A stretch of DNA of 34,767 nucleotides from a virus: IMG/VR virus record IMGVR_UViG_3300006869_000038, positions 1 to 34,767 of that record; one strand, 5' to 3'. Below the pieces are notes generated by a model. It was not told where the DNA came from and searched no databases. It saw only the letters and a list, made by a program, of their open reading frames with translations. Each line of letters begins with the position of its first letter. Positions within the stretch are counted from its first letter, which is position 1. Shown piece after piece: positions 14,331-22,661 of this stretch. A program made the translations under genes and the position numbers.

Positions 14331-17300
14331 TTATGATGGAACTGAACCACTACTTGGAACAATTCTTACATAAGCATTTGCATTATTAAATTTATCTTCT
14401 GTACCAATTACTATCCAATCAGTATATCCATCAACTGCAGTATCCAAAGTTAATTTGTGGATGTTTGATGATTTAATATCATTACTCACTCCACCACTTG
14501 AATCTTGGTATGTACCATCAGGTGATACGAATACTACATATTCACCACTTGTTGAACTTCCACCTGGGTCTGAAATTGTTAACGATGTTGGTACTCCATT
14601 CATAGGTGAACCAAATGGTATGAATACAAATATTCTTTCAGATGCAGGAGAACCACCGATTGTTAATGCTCCTAAATCATTAAGTACAGTATCTACATTG
14701 TTACCACTTGCACTTCCTCTTAAAGTTGCAGTAAAGTTAGAACCATAAGCAACTGTAATTGTTGAATCACCTAACGTATCGTTATCTACAAATGAAGTAA
14801 AGAATCCATAAGCATTTGAGATACTTGGTGTTGGGGGTGTTCCACTACCAGCTGCAGTTATACCAGTTACGTTGGTGTATGAACCATCAATTGGTAAAGT
14901 ATAAACATAAATTGTACCACCAGAAGAAACTTCATCTACTATAATTGATTTATTGGTTAGTGAGGTTGATTCACCATAATTATCTGTTACACTTATATCA
15001 ATTGAGAATGTATTAGCAATTGAGATACTTGCAGTTGGTTGTACTAACCAAGATGAAGATGCTGCGTTTTGTGGAACCGCGTTAAACTTAGTTCCATCAG
15101 TACCACCAAGTGTTACGATATATGGTGAGTTTGATTCTGTATCTGAAATTGTAATTGTACCTGCGGTTGAACCATTTATTGCAGTATCAGTATCGTAACT
15201 TGATGCTGATACGAATGATACAGATGGTGCATTATTACCAAAGATGTTTGCGGTTACTAAACCACTACCAATGTTTCCATATTGGTCTTGGAATGTAATA
15301 GTAGTTGAAATAGTATCTCCACTTTGAGTTAATGAACCACTTAAATTTACACCAAGAGACATATTACCACTTGAGTTGATTAAGATTGCAGGGTTTGTAG
15401 AGTTGAATGATTGTACTACTTGAGAACCTGCTGATGGTGAATAAGTAACATTTACATCTGCTACATTTCCATTACCAAATCCGGTTGCATCTCTGAATGA
15501 ATCACCCGTTAATGCAGATTCTATAATATACATTGTAGTATCACCAGTCAGAGTACCATTACTTGCTTGTGTAATTGTAAATGAATGTGATTCTGTATTT
15601 GAACGGAATCCATGTACATCTTCAATCGTTGCTGATATTGAATAAGATGTAGAACCACTCAAATCAGAGTTTGCAGTTACTAAATAATTACCACCACTTT
15701 TAGTTGTAGTTAATTGTCCACTTGTATCTGTGAATACAAATGAATCGTAGTTGATTGAATCACTTTCAGTATCGTTGAAAGAAATTGTTACCAATGTTCC
15801 CCCACCACTTACCGCTTGGTTGGTATTCAATCTACTTGAATTTGTAAATGTGATATCAGGTGCGTTATTTTGAGTTACGTTTATGTTGATATCTTTAGAA
15901 CCACTATTTCCATATTGGTCATTATAAGTAATAGTAGTTGTTATTAAATCACCACTAACATTACCACTACCACTAATTGCAGTACCAACTGATAATACAC
16001 CAGTTGATGAGTTAACTGAAATTAAAGGGTTAGATGATTGGAAGTTAGTTGCAACTTGTGAACCATAGTTTGGTGAGTAAGAAACACTTACCCCACCTTG
16101 AGTTCCACTTCTACCATTTGTTCCAAGATAAATTGGACCAGTAGTTGCAGATTCTATAATGTATAGTGTACCTGTTGTAGAAAGAGAACCTGTTTCTGCT
16201 TGTGCAATTGTTACACTTCTTCCACTATAAGTTCTTGTATCATTATTAGAATCAGTTACAGTTATATCGTAGGTGTATGAGCCAGCAGATAAATCAGTTG
16301 CTGATTGTATTTCCCACGATGATGAGTTTGAATTTTGTGGTACTAACTTAAATGAACTTGCATTTGTACCACTTATAGTTGCTGAATATGGTGTATTACT
16401 ATCTTCATCAGTTAAAGTGAACGTTTCTATTACTCCATTTTCAGTACCAAGGTTTGTATTCAAATTTGATGTCTGAGTACTAAATGTAGCTACTGGTGCA
16501 TAAGATGGGAAGAATACAGCTGATAAGAAATCTTGAATACTTCCACTTGTGCCGGCATTAAATCCATCTGTATATAAATCTCCTAATAAAGTATTTGATA
16601 TTACTCTATTTCCATCAAAGGAAACATCACCACTACCACTACCACTTGCGGTAGATGAGATTACATAATCACCACTTGATGAATCTATTGTAATGTTTGT
16701 TCCAGGTAAAATTGAACCACTAAATACATTTGTACCATCTAAAGTTCTAAGTACCGAACCACTAACTACACCAGTACCATCAAGTGTTCTTAAAACAGAA
16801 CCACTTACTACTCCTGTTCCATCTAAAGTTCTAAGTACACTTCCACTAACTACACCAGTTCCATCTAAAGTTCTTAATACTGAACCACTAACAATATTAC
16901 TACCATCAGTAATTTGGGTTGAACCACTAACTAATCCACTTGGAAGTGAAGTTAAGTAAGATGAAGTAGCCGAAGTTAATGAATCAACTTCAGATTGGAT
17001 TGATGAAGTAAACTCATTTAATTTAGTTACATCAGTATGTTGAATATTATCTATTGTTGTTGCAATAGAAGATGAAAGTGATGATAATTCACTATCAGTT
17101 GCGAAAGTAGAATCTAATGAAGAACTAAAGTTTTCTAAATTAGTAATTCTTGTATCTGCAGAACTTGTGAATGAGTTAAGAGCAGAAATATCAGTAGAAC
17201 CACCACTACCAAATCCACTTGCTGCTGCTGATGATGAAATATATTCATCTGTAATTATATTAGTAATTTGAGTAGAACCACTAACAGTACCACTTGGAAT

Positions 17301-18998
17301 TTGAGTATGTTGAATTGCATCAATAGTTGATTGAATTGATGAACTAAAAGTAGTATATCCATCTGTTTGTGTAATATCAACTTGAGATGAACCACTAATT
17401 GTTCCTGCAGGTGCACCAGTTACATTAACTCTTACTGTTTGGGTTGGGTTTGACCCATAAACCATAATAGTGAATGGATTTACACCCGATGGGGTTGTTA
17501 CTCCAGAAGTGGTGTAGAATGAAGCCTCAAATCCATTAACTGTTTTATTTTGAATTGAAACTAAACGACCATCATCATTAAGTTCAGCATCAGTTACAAC
17601 AATATAGTTAGTATCAGGTTGAGGGGTTGAAAATGTAAAATCAAGTGTTCCATTTAAGAAGTTCCAATTTGCCCAACTAATATCTGTACCTGAACCATTA
17701 GAAGTTGTAGCTACTCTAGCAAATGCAAAAGGAGCAATAACAGAACCGGTTTCTATAATATCACCAATTCTTGAATCAAACGAAGCAGAATCTATATAAT
17801 AAGAGGAAGTAAATGAGTTTAATAATGTAATATCAGTAGAACCCCCACCACCTGAACCGAAACCACTTCTAGCTGCTGATTCAGAAATATAAGAATCTGT
17901 GATTATATTAGTAATTTGAGTAGAACCACTAATTGTTCCTGCTGGTATAGATGAACTACTACCCGTTGGTATGGTTATAGTATTTCCACTTGATATTGTA
18001 AGTTGGTCACCGCTAATCGAAAGTGTTTGAGTATCTGAACCTGTTAAATCAGTTGCTCCTTCTAATGCAGTTACTCTTGTATCAATAGAAGATGTAAACG
18101 TTTCAATATTATCTAATCTACTTACAACAACCTGTTCAACTCCATCAACTCTCGTAGTTAAAGTAGATTCTAAATTAGAAATATCAGTTGCAACTGAAGA
18201 ACTAAAATCAGTAAACGTTGAACCACTAATTACTCCACTTGGAATATCAGTATGAGAACCTGATGTAAATCCTAATGCAGTAATTTGAGCAGAACCACTA
18301 ATTGTTCCTGCTGGTACAGAAGTTGATGAACTTGTTACAAATCCTAAATCAGAAATTTGTTGTGAACCACTAATTGTTCCTTGTGGTATTTCAGTAATAT
18401 AAGATGAAGTTGCTGCCGATAATCCATCTACTTGAGTTTGTATTGAACTCGTAAATGTATTTAAGGAAGAAATATCAGTAGAACCACCACCAATACTACC
18501 ACTTAATGCATATCTTGAATCTAAAGATGATGTTAATTGTGATGAGCCTGATATGATTCCCCTACCAGTTGTTTCGTATGAAGATGTTGATGCGATTAAA
18601 GAATCAACTTGTGATTGTATTGATGCAGTAAATTGATTTAATCCTAAGATAATGATATCATTAGAACCAGTATAAGCGTTTAGTTGAGCAACTGAAGATA
18701 TTAATTCTGCGGAACCGGATACACCACCACCTCCACCACCAGTATTTGTAATTGTAATATTATCACCAACTTGGGTAATAACAATACCAGTACCTGCTAT
18801 GAAGTTGGGAGTACCATCTATATCATCATAACGAACTCCATAAATAGGACCCGATGATGAGATAGCAGATGCTGTTATTTGTGAAAATACGGATTGTGAA
18901 CCTGTTGCAATAATGGAACCAGAAACCGAAAGTTGTCCTTCGATTACCGAGGCGGTTACAATACCCTCTATCTGTTTACTTTGAATTAATGTTGCCAT
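14331..18998 (-). CDS. Large adhesin-like tail fibre with cadherin/Ig-like repeats (1555 aa)
   Basis: Residues 1-770 are SGS(S/T)Q-type fibre modules with short coiled-coil stretches. A compact beta domain (about 420-520, AFARVATTS ... TNYIVVTDAELND) resembles small receptor-binding domains of phage fibres. Four tandem 14-residue units span residues 707-762. Residues about 836-1355 alternate two beta domains, A-B-A-B-A. A is cadherin/Ig-like, with DITVTDSNND or DISVTDNYGE and NNAPDITF-type starts. B contains YIIESATTG or YIIESALTG, SYSPNYGSQV and ITYNDQYGNSGS. The end (1356-1555) is a separate beta-rich region with SGEYVVFVSPDG, finishing VPSSGSVPS. There is no S74 chaperone. It directly follows the 121-aa gene and lacks a strong ribosome site, suggesting coupling to the neck operon. 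A role in host-surface adhesion is inferred from the domain style. Confidence 0.9.
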   Translation of the reverse strand: MATLIQSKQIEGIVTASVIEGQLSVSGSIIATGSQSVFSQITASAISSSGPIYGVRYDDIDGTPNFIAGTGIVITQVGDNITITNTGGGGGGVSGSAELISSVAQLNAYTGSNDIIILGLNQFTASIQSQVDSLIASTSSYETTGRGIISGSSQLTSSLDSRYALSGSIGGGSTDISSLNTFTSSIQTQVDGLSAATSSYITEIPQGTISGSQQISDLGFVTSSSTSVPAGTISGSAQITALGFTSGSHTDIPSGVISGSTFTDFSSSVATDISNLESTLTTRVDGVEQVVVSRLDNIETFTSSIDTRVTALEGATDLTGSDTQTLSISGDQLTISSGNTITIPTGSSSSIPAGTISGSTQITNIITDSYISESAARSGFGSGGGGSTDITLLNSFTSSYYIDSASFDSRIGDIIETGSVIAPFAFARVATTSNGSGTDISWANWNFLNGTLDFTFSTPQPDTNYIVVTDAELNDDGRLVSIQNKTVNGFEASFYTTSGVTTPSGVNPFTIMVYGSNPTQTVRVNVTGAPAGTISGSSQVDITQTDGYTTFSSSIQSTIDAIQHTQIPSGTVSGSTQITNIITDEYISSSAAASGFGSGGSTDISALNSFTSSADTRITNLENFSSSLDSTFATDSELSSLSSSIATTIDNIQHTDVTKLNEFTSSIQSEVDSLTSATSSYLTSLPSGLVSGSTQITDGSNIVSGSVLRTLDGTGVVSGSVLRTLDGTGVVSGSVLRTLDGTGVVSGSVLRTLDGTNVFSGSILPGTNITIDSSSGDYVISSTASGSGSGDVSFDGNRVISNTLLGDLYTDGFNAGTSGSIQDFLSAVFFPSYAPVATFSTQTSNLNTNLGTENGVIETFTLTDEDSNTPYSATISGTNASSFKLVPQNSNSSSWEIQSATDLSAGSYTYDITVTDSNNDTRTYSGRSVTIAQAETGSLSTTGTLYIIESATTGPIYLGTNGRSGTQGGVSVSYSPNYGSQVATNFQSSNPLISVNSSTGVLSVGTAISGSGNVSGDLITTTITYNDQYGNSGSKDININVTQNNAPDITFTNSSRLNTNQAVSGGGTLVTISFNDTESDSINYDSFVFTDTSGQLTTTKSGGNYLVTANSDLSGSTSYSISATIEDVHGFRSNTESHSFTITQASNGTLTGDTTMYIIESALTGDSFRDATGFGNGNVADVNVTYSPSAGSQVVQSFNSTNPAILINSSGNMSLGVNLSGSLTQSGDTISTTITFQDQYGNIGSGLVTANIFGNNAPSVSFVSASSYDTDTAINGSTAGTITISDTESNSPYIVTLGGTDGTKFNAVPQNAASSSWLVQPTASISIANTFSIDISVTDNYGESTSLTNKSIIVDEVSSGGTIYVYTLPIDGSYTNVTGITAAGSGTPPTPSISNAYGFFTSFVDNDTLGDSTITVAYGSNFTATLRGSASGNNVDTVLNDLGALTIGGSPASERIFVFIPFGSPMNGVPTSLTISDPGGSSTSGEYVVFVSPDGTYQDSSGGVSNDIKSSNIHKLTLDTAVDGYTDWIVIGTEDKFNNANAYVRIVPSSGSVPS
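16713..16880 (-). repeat. Four tandem 42-bp coding repeats (14-aa units)
   Basis: Units start at 16880, 16838, 16796 and 16754 and encode VLRTLDGTGVVSGS three times, then VLRTLDGTNVFSGS. The protein repeats are exact for three units, while the DNA differs at a few synonymous positions. They lie in the 1555-aa fibre gene just before its cadherin-like half. Confidence 0.92.
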
Positions 18999-19000
18999 TC

Positions 19001-19366
19001 TTATCTACTCACTATTTTACCTTTAACCGAAAAATCAGTAACCACAATATCTTGTGGTCTTAATGTGATATTTTCAGTAAAATTAATTATTATATCTGTT
19101 CCATTATCCGTAACCGAGTATGTATCTGATGGTTTTTTTATACCTTGTAAATAAACATCTACATAATCCGAATTAATATCGACTTTTATATCTTCATACA
19201 CAAACTTTTTATTAGAAAGAGTTAAACTAAACAAAGTACCACTCAAACTAATTGAATCTGGTATATGAGTAAAAATAGATGTATCACTTATTACTTCAAG
19301 AACCAAATTCTTAAATCTTTGTTTATCATCAAAAGGAGTTACAATATTTGGTTTAACTTTTGTCAT
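19001..19366 (-). CDS. Unknown structural protein (121 aa) of the neck/tail operon
   Basis: I do not recognise a named family. The N-terminal part is helical (DDKQRFKNLVLEVISD). The C-terminal part is a beta module, VDVYLQGIKKPSDTYSV followed by DIIINFTENITL and ending DFSVKGKIVSR. Related endings occur in the two genes just upstream (INGQYIL...DINLV and INGVYIPP...TGKFIEL), so three neighbours share a module. Its ATG overlaps the upstream stop (ATGA). An AAGGAG lies 14 bases upstream inside the previous gene. Position between tail-completion genes and the fibre genes suggests a virion component at the tail or fibre-attachment region; that is inference. Confidence 0.75.
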   Translation of the reverse strand: MTKVKPNIVTPFDDKQRFKNLVLEVISDTSIFTHIPDSISLSGTLFSLTLSNKKFVYEDIKVDINSDYVDVYLQGIKKPSDTYSVTDNGTDIIINFTENITLRPQDIVVTDFSVKGKIVSR

Positions 19367-19698
19367 ACTAAATTTATATCTCCTTCTAACTTTATATCAT
19401 CACTAGTTTCCAAATCATATGCTCCAAAAAAGTTAGCTTTTATGAATTTAATATGAAAATCCTTACCAACTTGTTCGGTTATATAATCTCTTTCTAAAAT
19501 ATACTGACCATTTATAAATATATCAAAACGTGCGTGTTCCTTACGAAAAGGTATTAAAAAAGAATCCAAATCCTTCATCTTACCATTTTCGAGTTTCCAT
19601 ATCCAATATAATGGATGATTCATATCATGTGGAACTAAACGATATTCATTTGGTTCATGTACTTGTTCTAATATTTTTTTTAAATCTTTAATAGCCAT
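19363..19698 (-). CDS. Unknown structural protein (111 aa) of the neck/tail operon
   Basis: A short protein with an N-terminal charged segment (MAIKDLKKILEQVHEPNEY). The beta-rich second half contains FDIFINGQYILERDYITE and ends KLEGDINLV. It is not identified beyond the shared end module described for its neighbours. The start codon shares one base with the stop of the upstream gene (TAATG) and there is no separate ribosome site, so it is probably made by re-initiation after the gp15-like protein. It is likely a virion protein because every neighbour is. Confidence 0.75.
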   Translation of the reverse strand: MAIKDLKKILEQVHEPNEYRLVPHDMNHPLYWIWKLENGKMKDLDSFLIPFRKEHARFDIFINGQYILERDYITEQVGKDFHIKFIKANFFGAYDLETSDDIKLEGDINLV

Positions 19699-20822
19699 TA
19701 TAATTCTATAAATTTACCAGTTACACCAAACTCATCTGTTGATTCAAGTATATAACCTAAATCGGTTGTGGTTGCTGATGAACCTGTTGAAAAATTAAAT
19801 ACAATTTCATTATCTACATAAGAACCATTGTATGTATATTTTGTAGGTGGAATATATACTCCATTTATATAAACTCTAAACCAATCGTTAGTATCAAATA
19901 CACCATTTAATTCCGGTGGTAACTTTGGTAACTCTACATTTTCTAATTTTACTGTGTCTGCATCTATGAATGTTGCTTCTTTAGACCCACGAATAGACAT
20001 AAAATCAATTATATCAGAATATTCATTATACATTTTTTGTTTTGAAATACTATTTGTAGAAGAACCCCCAAGACCAGTTAAATCTGTTTCAATACCCCAA
20101 ACAACTTTCTTTGGTGAAAGCGATTTTTTGTGAGTTGAACGATTATCAAATTGTTCTGGTAGAAGGTATGCATTTACAACCATTGTGAATGAAGTTCTAA
20201 CAATTCTTTGAGTTCCTTCACCAACTTCGGTAGTATTATCGAAAGAATCTATACGAGTTCTAAATTTGAATCCACTTTTATCTCCCCAATACTCATCTGT
20301 TGCATATTGAAATGCTTCTACTATCTGATTCATGTGTTCTGTAAAATCGGTCCATATCATTACCTCATAAGTAATTGATACATAGTCGGGCATTACTACA
20401 TCATAAATCTCAACAGGTCTTTGAGTACCAGTCATTTGAGAAAATCTATCGTATTTATGTTTTTTTGAGAATTTAGAAACACTAGAATAAGAAACATGAC
20501 GATTCATTGTATTTGCAAAGGAATCATCTCTTGCAATCGAGTTTCTTTTAAACATAATCAAAGGAATCTGTAACTGACCTTTCTTATCTCGTAGATATCC
20601 TTCTTTTTGTACCGAAGTCCATCTTTCTGGGTTACCATATAGTACAGGTATCTTTACCTTTTCTCTAAATACCTCAACAGTAGGCACAACAGTATCTATC
20701 ATGTGTTCAGCTATTGCTAAATCAACATCATAGAGTTTTACACCCTTCCCTATTTCAATAGGTTCTCTCTTAATTTCTTCCCCACGATTGATGGGTACTT
20801 TTCTTAACGGGTCAACTGCCAT
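19698..20822 (-). CDS. 15: Tail sheath stabiliser / tail-completion protein, gp15-like (374 aa)
   Basis: T4 gp15 caps the tail and joins it to the neck. Features matching that family style are KIPVLYGNPERW (residues about 57-68), a QIPLIMFKR segment, then PDYVSITYEVMIWTDFTEHMNQIVEAF (about 145-171) and TSFTMVVNAYLLPE. T4 gp15 has comparable VPITYAS and YELSIFTRYEDDMFQIVEQ segments. The protein is about 100 residues longer than T4 gp15 (272 aa). The extra C terminus carries a beta module, WFRVYINGVYIPPTKYTY, ending DEFGVTGKFIEL, also seen in the next two genes. Gene order 13-14-15 supports the call. It starts at TAATG overlapping the upstream stop. The family call rests on motif resemblance only. 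Confidence 0.62.
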   Translation of the reverse strand: MAVDPLRKVPINRGEEIKREPIEIGKGVKLYDVDLAIAEHMIDTVVPTVEVFREKVKIPVLYGNPERWTSVQKEGYLRDKKGQLQIPLIMFKRNSIARDDSFANTMNRHVSYSSVSKFSKKHKYDRFSQMTGTQRPVEIYDVVMPDYVSITYEVMIWTDFTEHMNQIVEAFQYATDEYWGDKSGFKFRTRIDSFDNTTEVGEGTQRIVRTSFTMVVNAYLLPEQFDNRSTHKKSLSPKKVVWGIETDLTGLGGSSTNSISKQKMYNEYSDIIDFMSIRGSKEATFIDADTVKLENVELPKLPPELNGVFDTNDWFRVYINGVYIPPTKYTYNGSYVDNEIVFNFSTGSSATTTDLGYILESTDEFGVTGKFIEL

Positions 20823-21382
20823 TAGTAAATCCTATCCTCTATTTGTACTTGAGATTTTCTAACCATAACTGCTTGACAAATTAAAGTTGCTCTTGCATCT
20901 TCAAATGTAGAGTTTTCTTGGTCGTATATCTCAGGTTGTCCACCAACTAATGCGTTAGCGGTTATATGTCCTACTTCGTAATATGATTCATCAAATAATA
21001 TAACATCACCAATCTCCGGATAACCAACTGTGGTGTTTTGGATTGCTTCGGTTGGTATTAAAGTTCCATTTATATCTCTAACTTTTGGTACTGAATAAGA
21101 TGTATCTCTCAATCTCTGAATATTGAACCTAAATTCTACTGTCTGAGTTTTATCTGCTCCAAATCCTTCATAAACAATGTTTTGTGGTTCTCTATCCACA
21201 ATACACATTAAAGTAGAAGGGGCTCTCCAAACTTTTCCCAACGATTCACCATATAAATTGGTTTTAGTTTCACCAACAGATACCTTGAATAGAACAACTG
21301 CTTGTTCTACCACATAATCCACTATCTCTTCGGAGATAGTTTTGATGAAATCCAAATCTTTTGCGTTGAAAAACTTCGGCAT
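20822..21382 (-). CDS. 14: Neck / head-completion protein, gp14-like (186 aa)
   Basis: The segment KTNLYGESLGKVW (about residues 40-52), a central beta region around TVEFRFNIQRLRD, then PEIGDVILFDESYYEVGHI (about 121-139) recall neck proteins of marine T4-like phages. T4 gp14 has a comparable EGDLIYFPMDNSLFEI stretch. It is shorter than T4 gp14 (256 aa). It lies four bases after the gp13-like gene, with AGGA eight bases before its ATG, and its stop overlaps the next ATG. In T4, gp13 and gp14 form the neck on the portal after packaging. The assignment leans on position plus one motif, so a different small neck or tail protein remains possible. Confidence 0.58.
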   Translation of the reverse strand: MPKFFNAKDLDFIKTISEEIVDYVVEQAVVLFKVSVGETKTNLYGESLGKVWRAPSTLMCIVDREPQNIVYEGFGADKTQTVEFRFNIQRLRDTSYSVPKVRDINGTLIPTEAIQNTTVGYPEIGDVILFDESYYEVGHITANALVGGQPEIYDQENSTFEDARATLICQAVMVRKSQVQIEDRIY

Positions 21383-21386
21383 CGTT

Positions 21387-22538
21387 TTATCCTATATAAA
21401 TGTTTAGAGGAACTTTCTGAATGATTTGTTGTTGTTGGTCAACCATTGCAGCTTCGTTCTCCATTCTTTGTTTTTTACTTACTTCATTGAGGTTTTCTCT
21501 CAATTGTTCTATTAAAGAATCTTTTTCTGTTTGTGCTTCTGCTCTTAAAGCTGCACCATCTAAAGAAACTTCTGAACCAGGAATTGGTACTGTATTGTAC
21601 TTTTCTCTAATTGCACCTAACATCTCTTTTGCAAGTGCAAGTGTATATTTTCTAATCCATTGTTTACCAACATCGTTGATATTAGTGTATTCAGCGAAGT
21701 TATATCCAATGTTTGAGTAATCTGATACTACTCCATCCAATACAACAGTAGAATTTTCTCTAAAATCTTTTTTAACCATGTATTCAAACCATAAGTTATA
21801 TGATTTTGTTGGTTTTGGAAAAATTTGTATTTTATTATTTACAATATTAAAAGTATGTGCAGATTTTCTGAATTGGTCATTAAATTCTATCTGTTGAATT
21901 CTTAAAGCATCCTCGTAAATTGGCATCAATATAAATTGTGCTGCTGGTGAGAATGAACCAAACCCAAACTCATCAATTAAGTTAAGTGTTCCTTGTCCAC
22001 TTACTGAATAAGGGTCGAAGAATCTATTGATTGCAGGAGTTGCTTCGTAATATACTTTGGTTACATCAATTCTTTCACCACTTTCACTTACATCTGCCCA
22101 AAGAGTTTGTAAATCATATTCTTGAGAACCAGTTCCTACGGTAACATATCCTTTTTTAATATCAGTTCTACCACCAACGTTTGCAAGAGTACCATACCCT
22201 TCGTTGATTGTGATTACATTGTTTAATTCAGAACCATTTACTGATTGGTGAGTATAATTTGTACCTGTTGGTTTTCCTTCAAGAGAACCAAGGTTGTTTC
22301 GTATATTAAATTGATTTACTTGTGCAGAATACTCTGAAACTGCTTCTTCAAATACAGCAAAGAAATTATCTCCTTGTAGTTCTATATCAATAATTGGGTA
22401 ACCCAATCTTTTAGCACACCAAGAAGCAACTTTAGGTGCGTCTGATTGAAAAGATGAATCACTATCATATATTCCAAATGGGGTTGATGAACCTGAAGTG
22501 AATGTTGTTGAACCTGTCCAAATTCTTGCTTGAGACAT
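21387..22538 (-). CDS. 13: Neck protein, gp13-like (383 aa)
   Basis: Motifs seen are YPIIDIELQGDNFFAVFEEA (about residues 47-66), VYYEATPAINRFFDPYS, an LMPIYEDALRIQQIEFND segment, IQIFPKPTKSYNLWFEYM, and a C-terminal helix with WIRKYTLALAKEMLGAIREK, ending VPLNIYIG. This layout is that of neck proteins annotated as gp13 in environmental T4-like phages, which are longer than T4 gp13 (309 aa). Gp13 joins the filled head to the tail. The gene heads the neck operon. A C(UUCG)G terminator ends the capsid transcript upstream, a TTATATTTATA motif follows, and a strong AAAGGAG site precedes ATG. Confidence 0.75.
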   Translation of the reverse strand: MSQARIWTGSTTFTSGSSTPFGIYDSDSSFQSDAPKVASWCAKRLGYPIIDIELQGDNFFAVFEEAVSEYSAQVNQFNIRNNLGSLEGKPTGTNYTHQSVNGSELNNVITINEGYGTLANVGGRTDIKKGYVTVGTGSQEYDLQTLWADVSESGERIDVTKVYYEATPAINRFFDPYSVSGQGTLNLIDEFGFGSFSPAAQFILMPIYEDALRIQQIEFNDQFRKSAHTFNIVNNKIQIFPKPTKSYNLWFEYMVKKDFRENSTVVLDGVVSDYSNIGYNFAEYTNINDVGKQWIRKYTLALAKEMLGAIREKYNTVPIPGSEVSLDGAALRAEAQTEKDSLIEQLRENLNEVSKKQRMENEAAMVDQQQQIIQKVPLNIYIG

Positions 22539-22572
22539 AAATTTCTCTCCTTTACTTATACAATTATACTAC

Positions 22573-22583
22573 TATAAATATAA
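22573..22583 (-). promoter_or_regulatory. Putative late promoter motif (TTATATTTATA) for the neck operon
   Basis: The motif lies 34 nt before the ATG of the gp13-like gene and about 30 nt after the capsid terminator. A new transcript must start in this gap if the terminator works. A TATAAT at about 22565-22570, downstream of it, is an alternative host-type -10 box. Confidence 0.6.
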
Positions 22584-22611
22584 GTTAGTTAAAAAGGAGA
22601 GTGTGTAGAAT

Positions 22612-22639
22612 AAAAAAAGGGGACCGAAGTCCCCTTTTT
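22612..22639 (-). terminator. Strong UUCG-tetraloop terminator after the capsid gene
   Basis: On the minus strand GGGGAC (22634-22629) and GUCCCC (22624-22619) enclose UUCG, the extra-stable C(UUCG)G tetraloop. It is flanked by A and U runs and followed by seven U. It lies about 25 bases after the capsid stop codon. It is the clearest terminator in the window. Confidence 0.93.
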
Positions 22640-22661
22640 AAGAATTATGATAAACTAAAGA

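Noticed and set aside
1-18998. A diversity-generating retroelement acting on the fibre genes
   Set aside because: No reverse transcriptase, template repeat or A-biased variable repeat is visible in the window. Repeats differ mainly by duplication.
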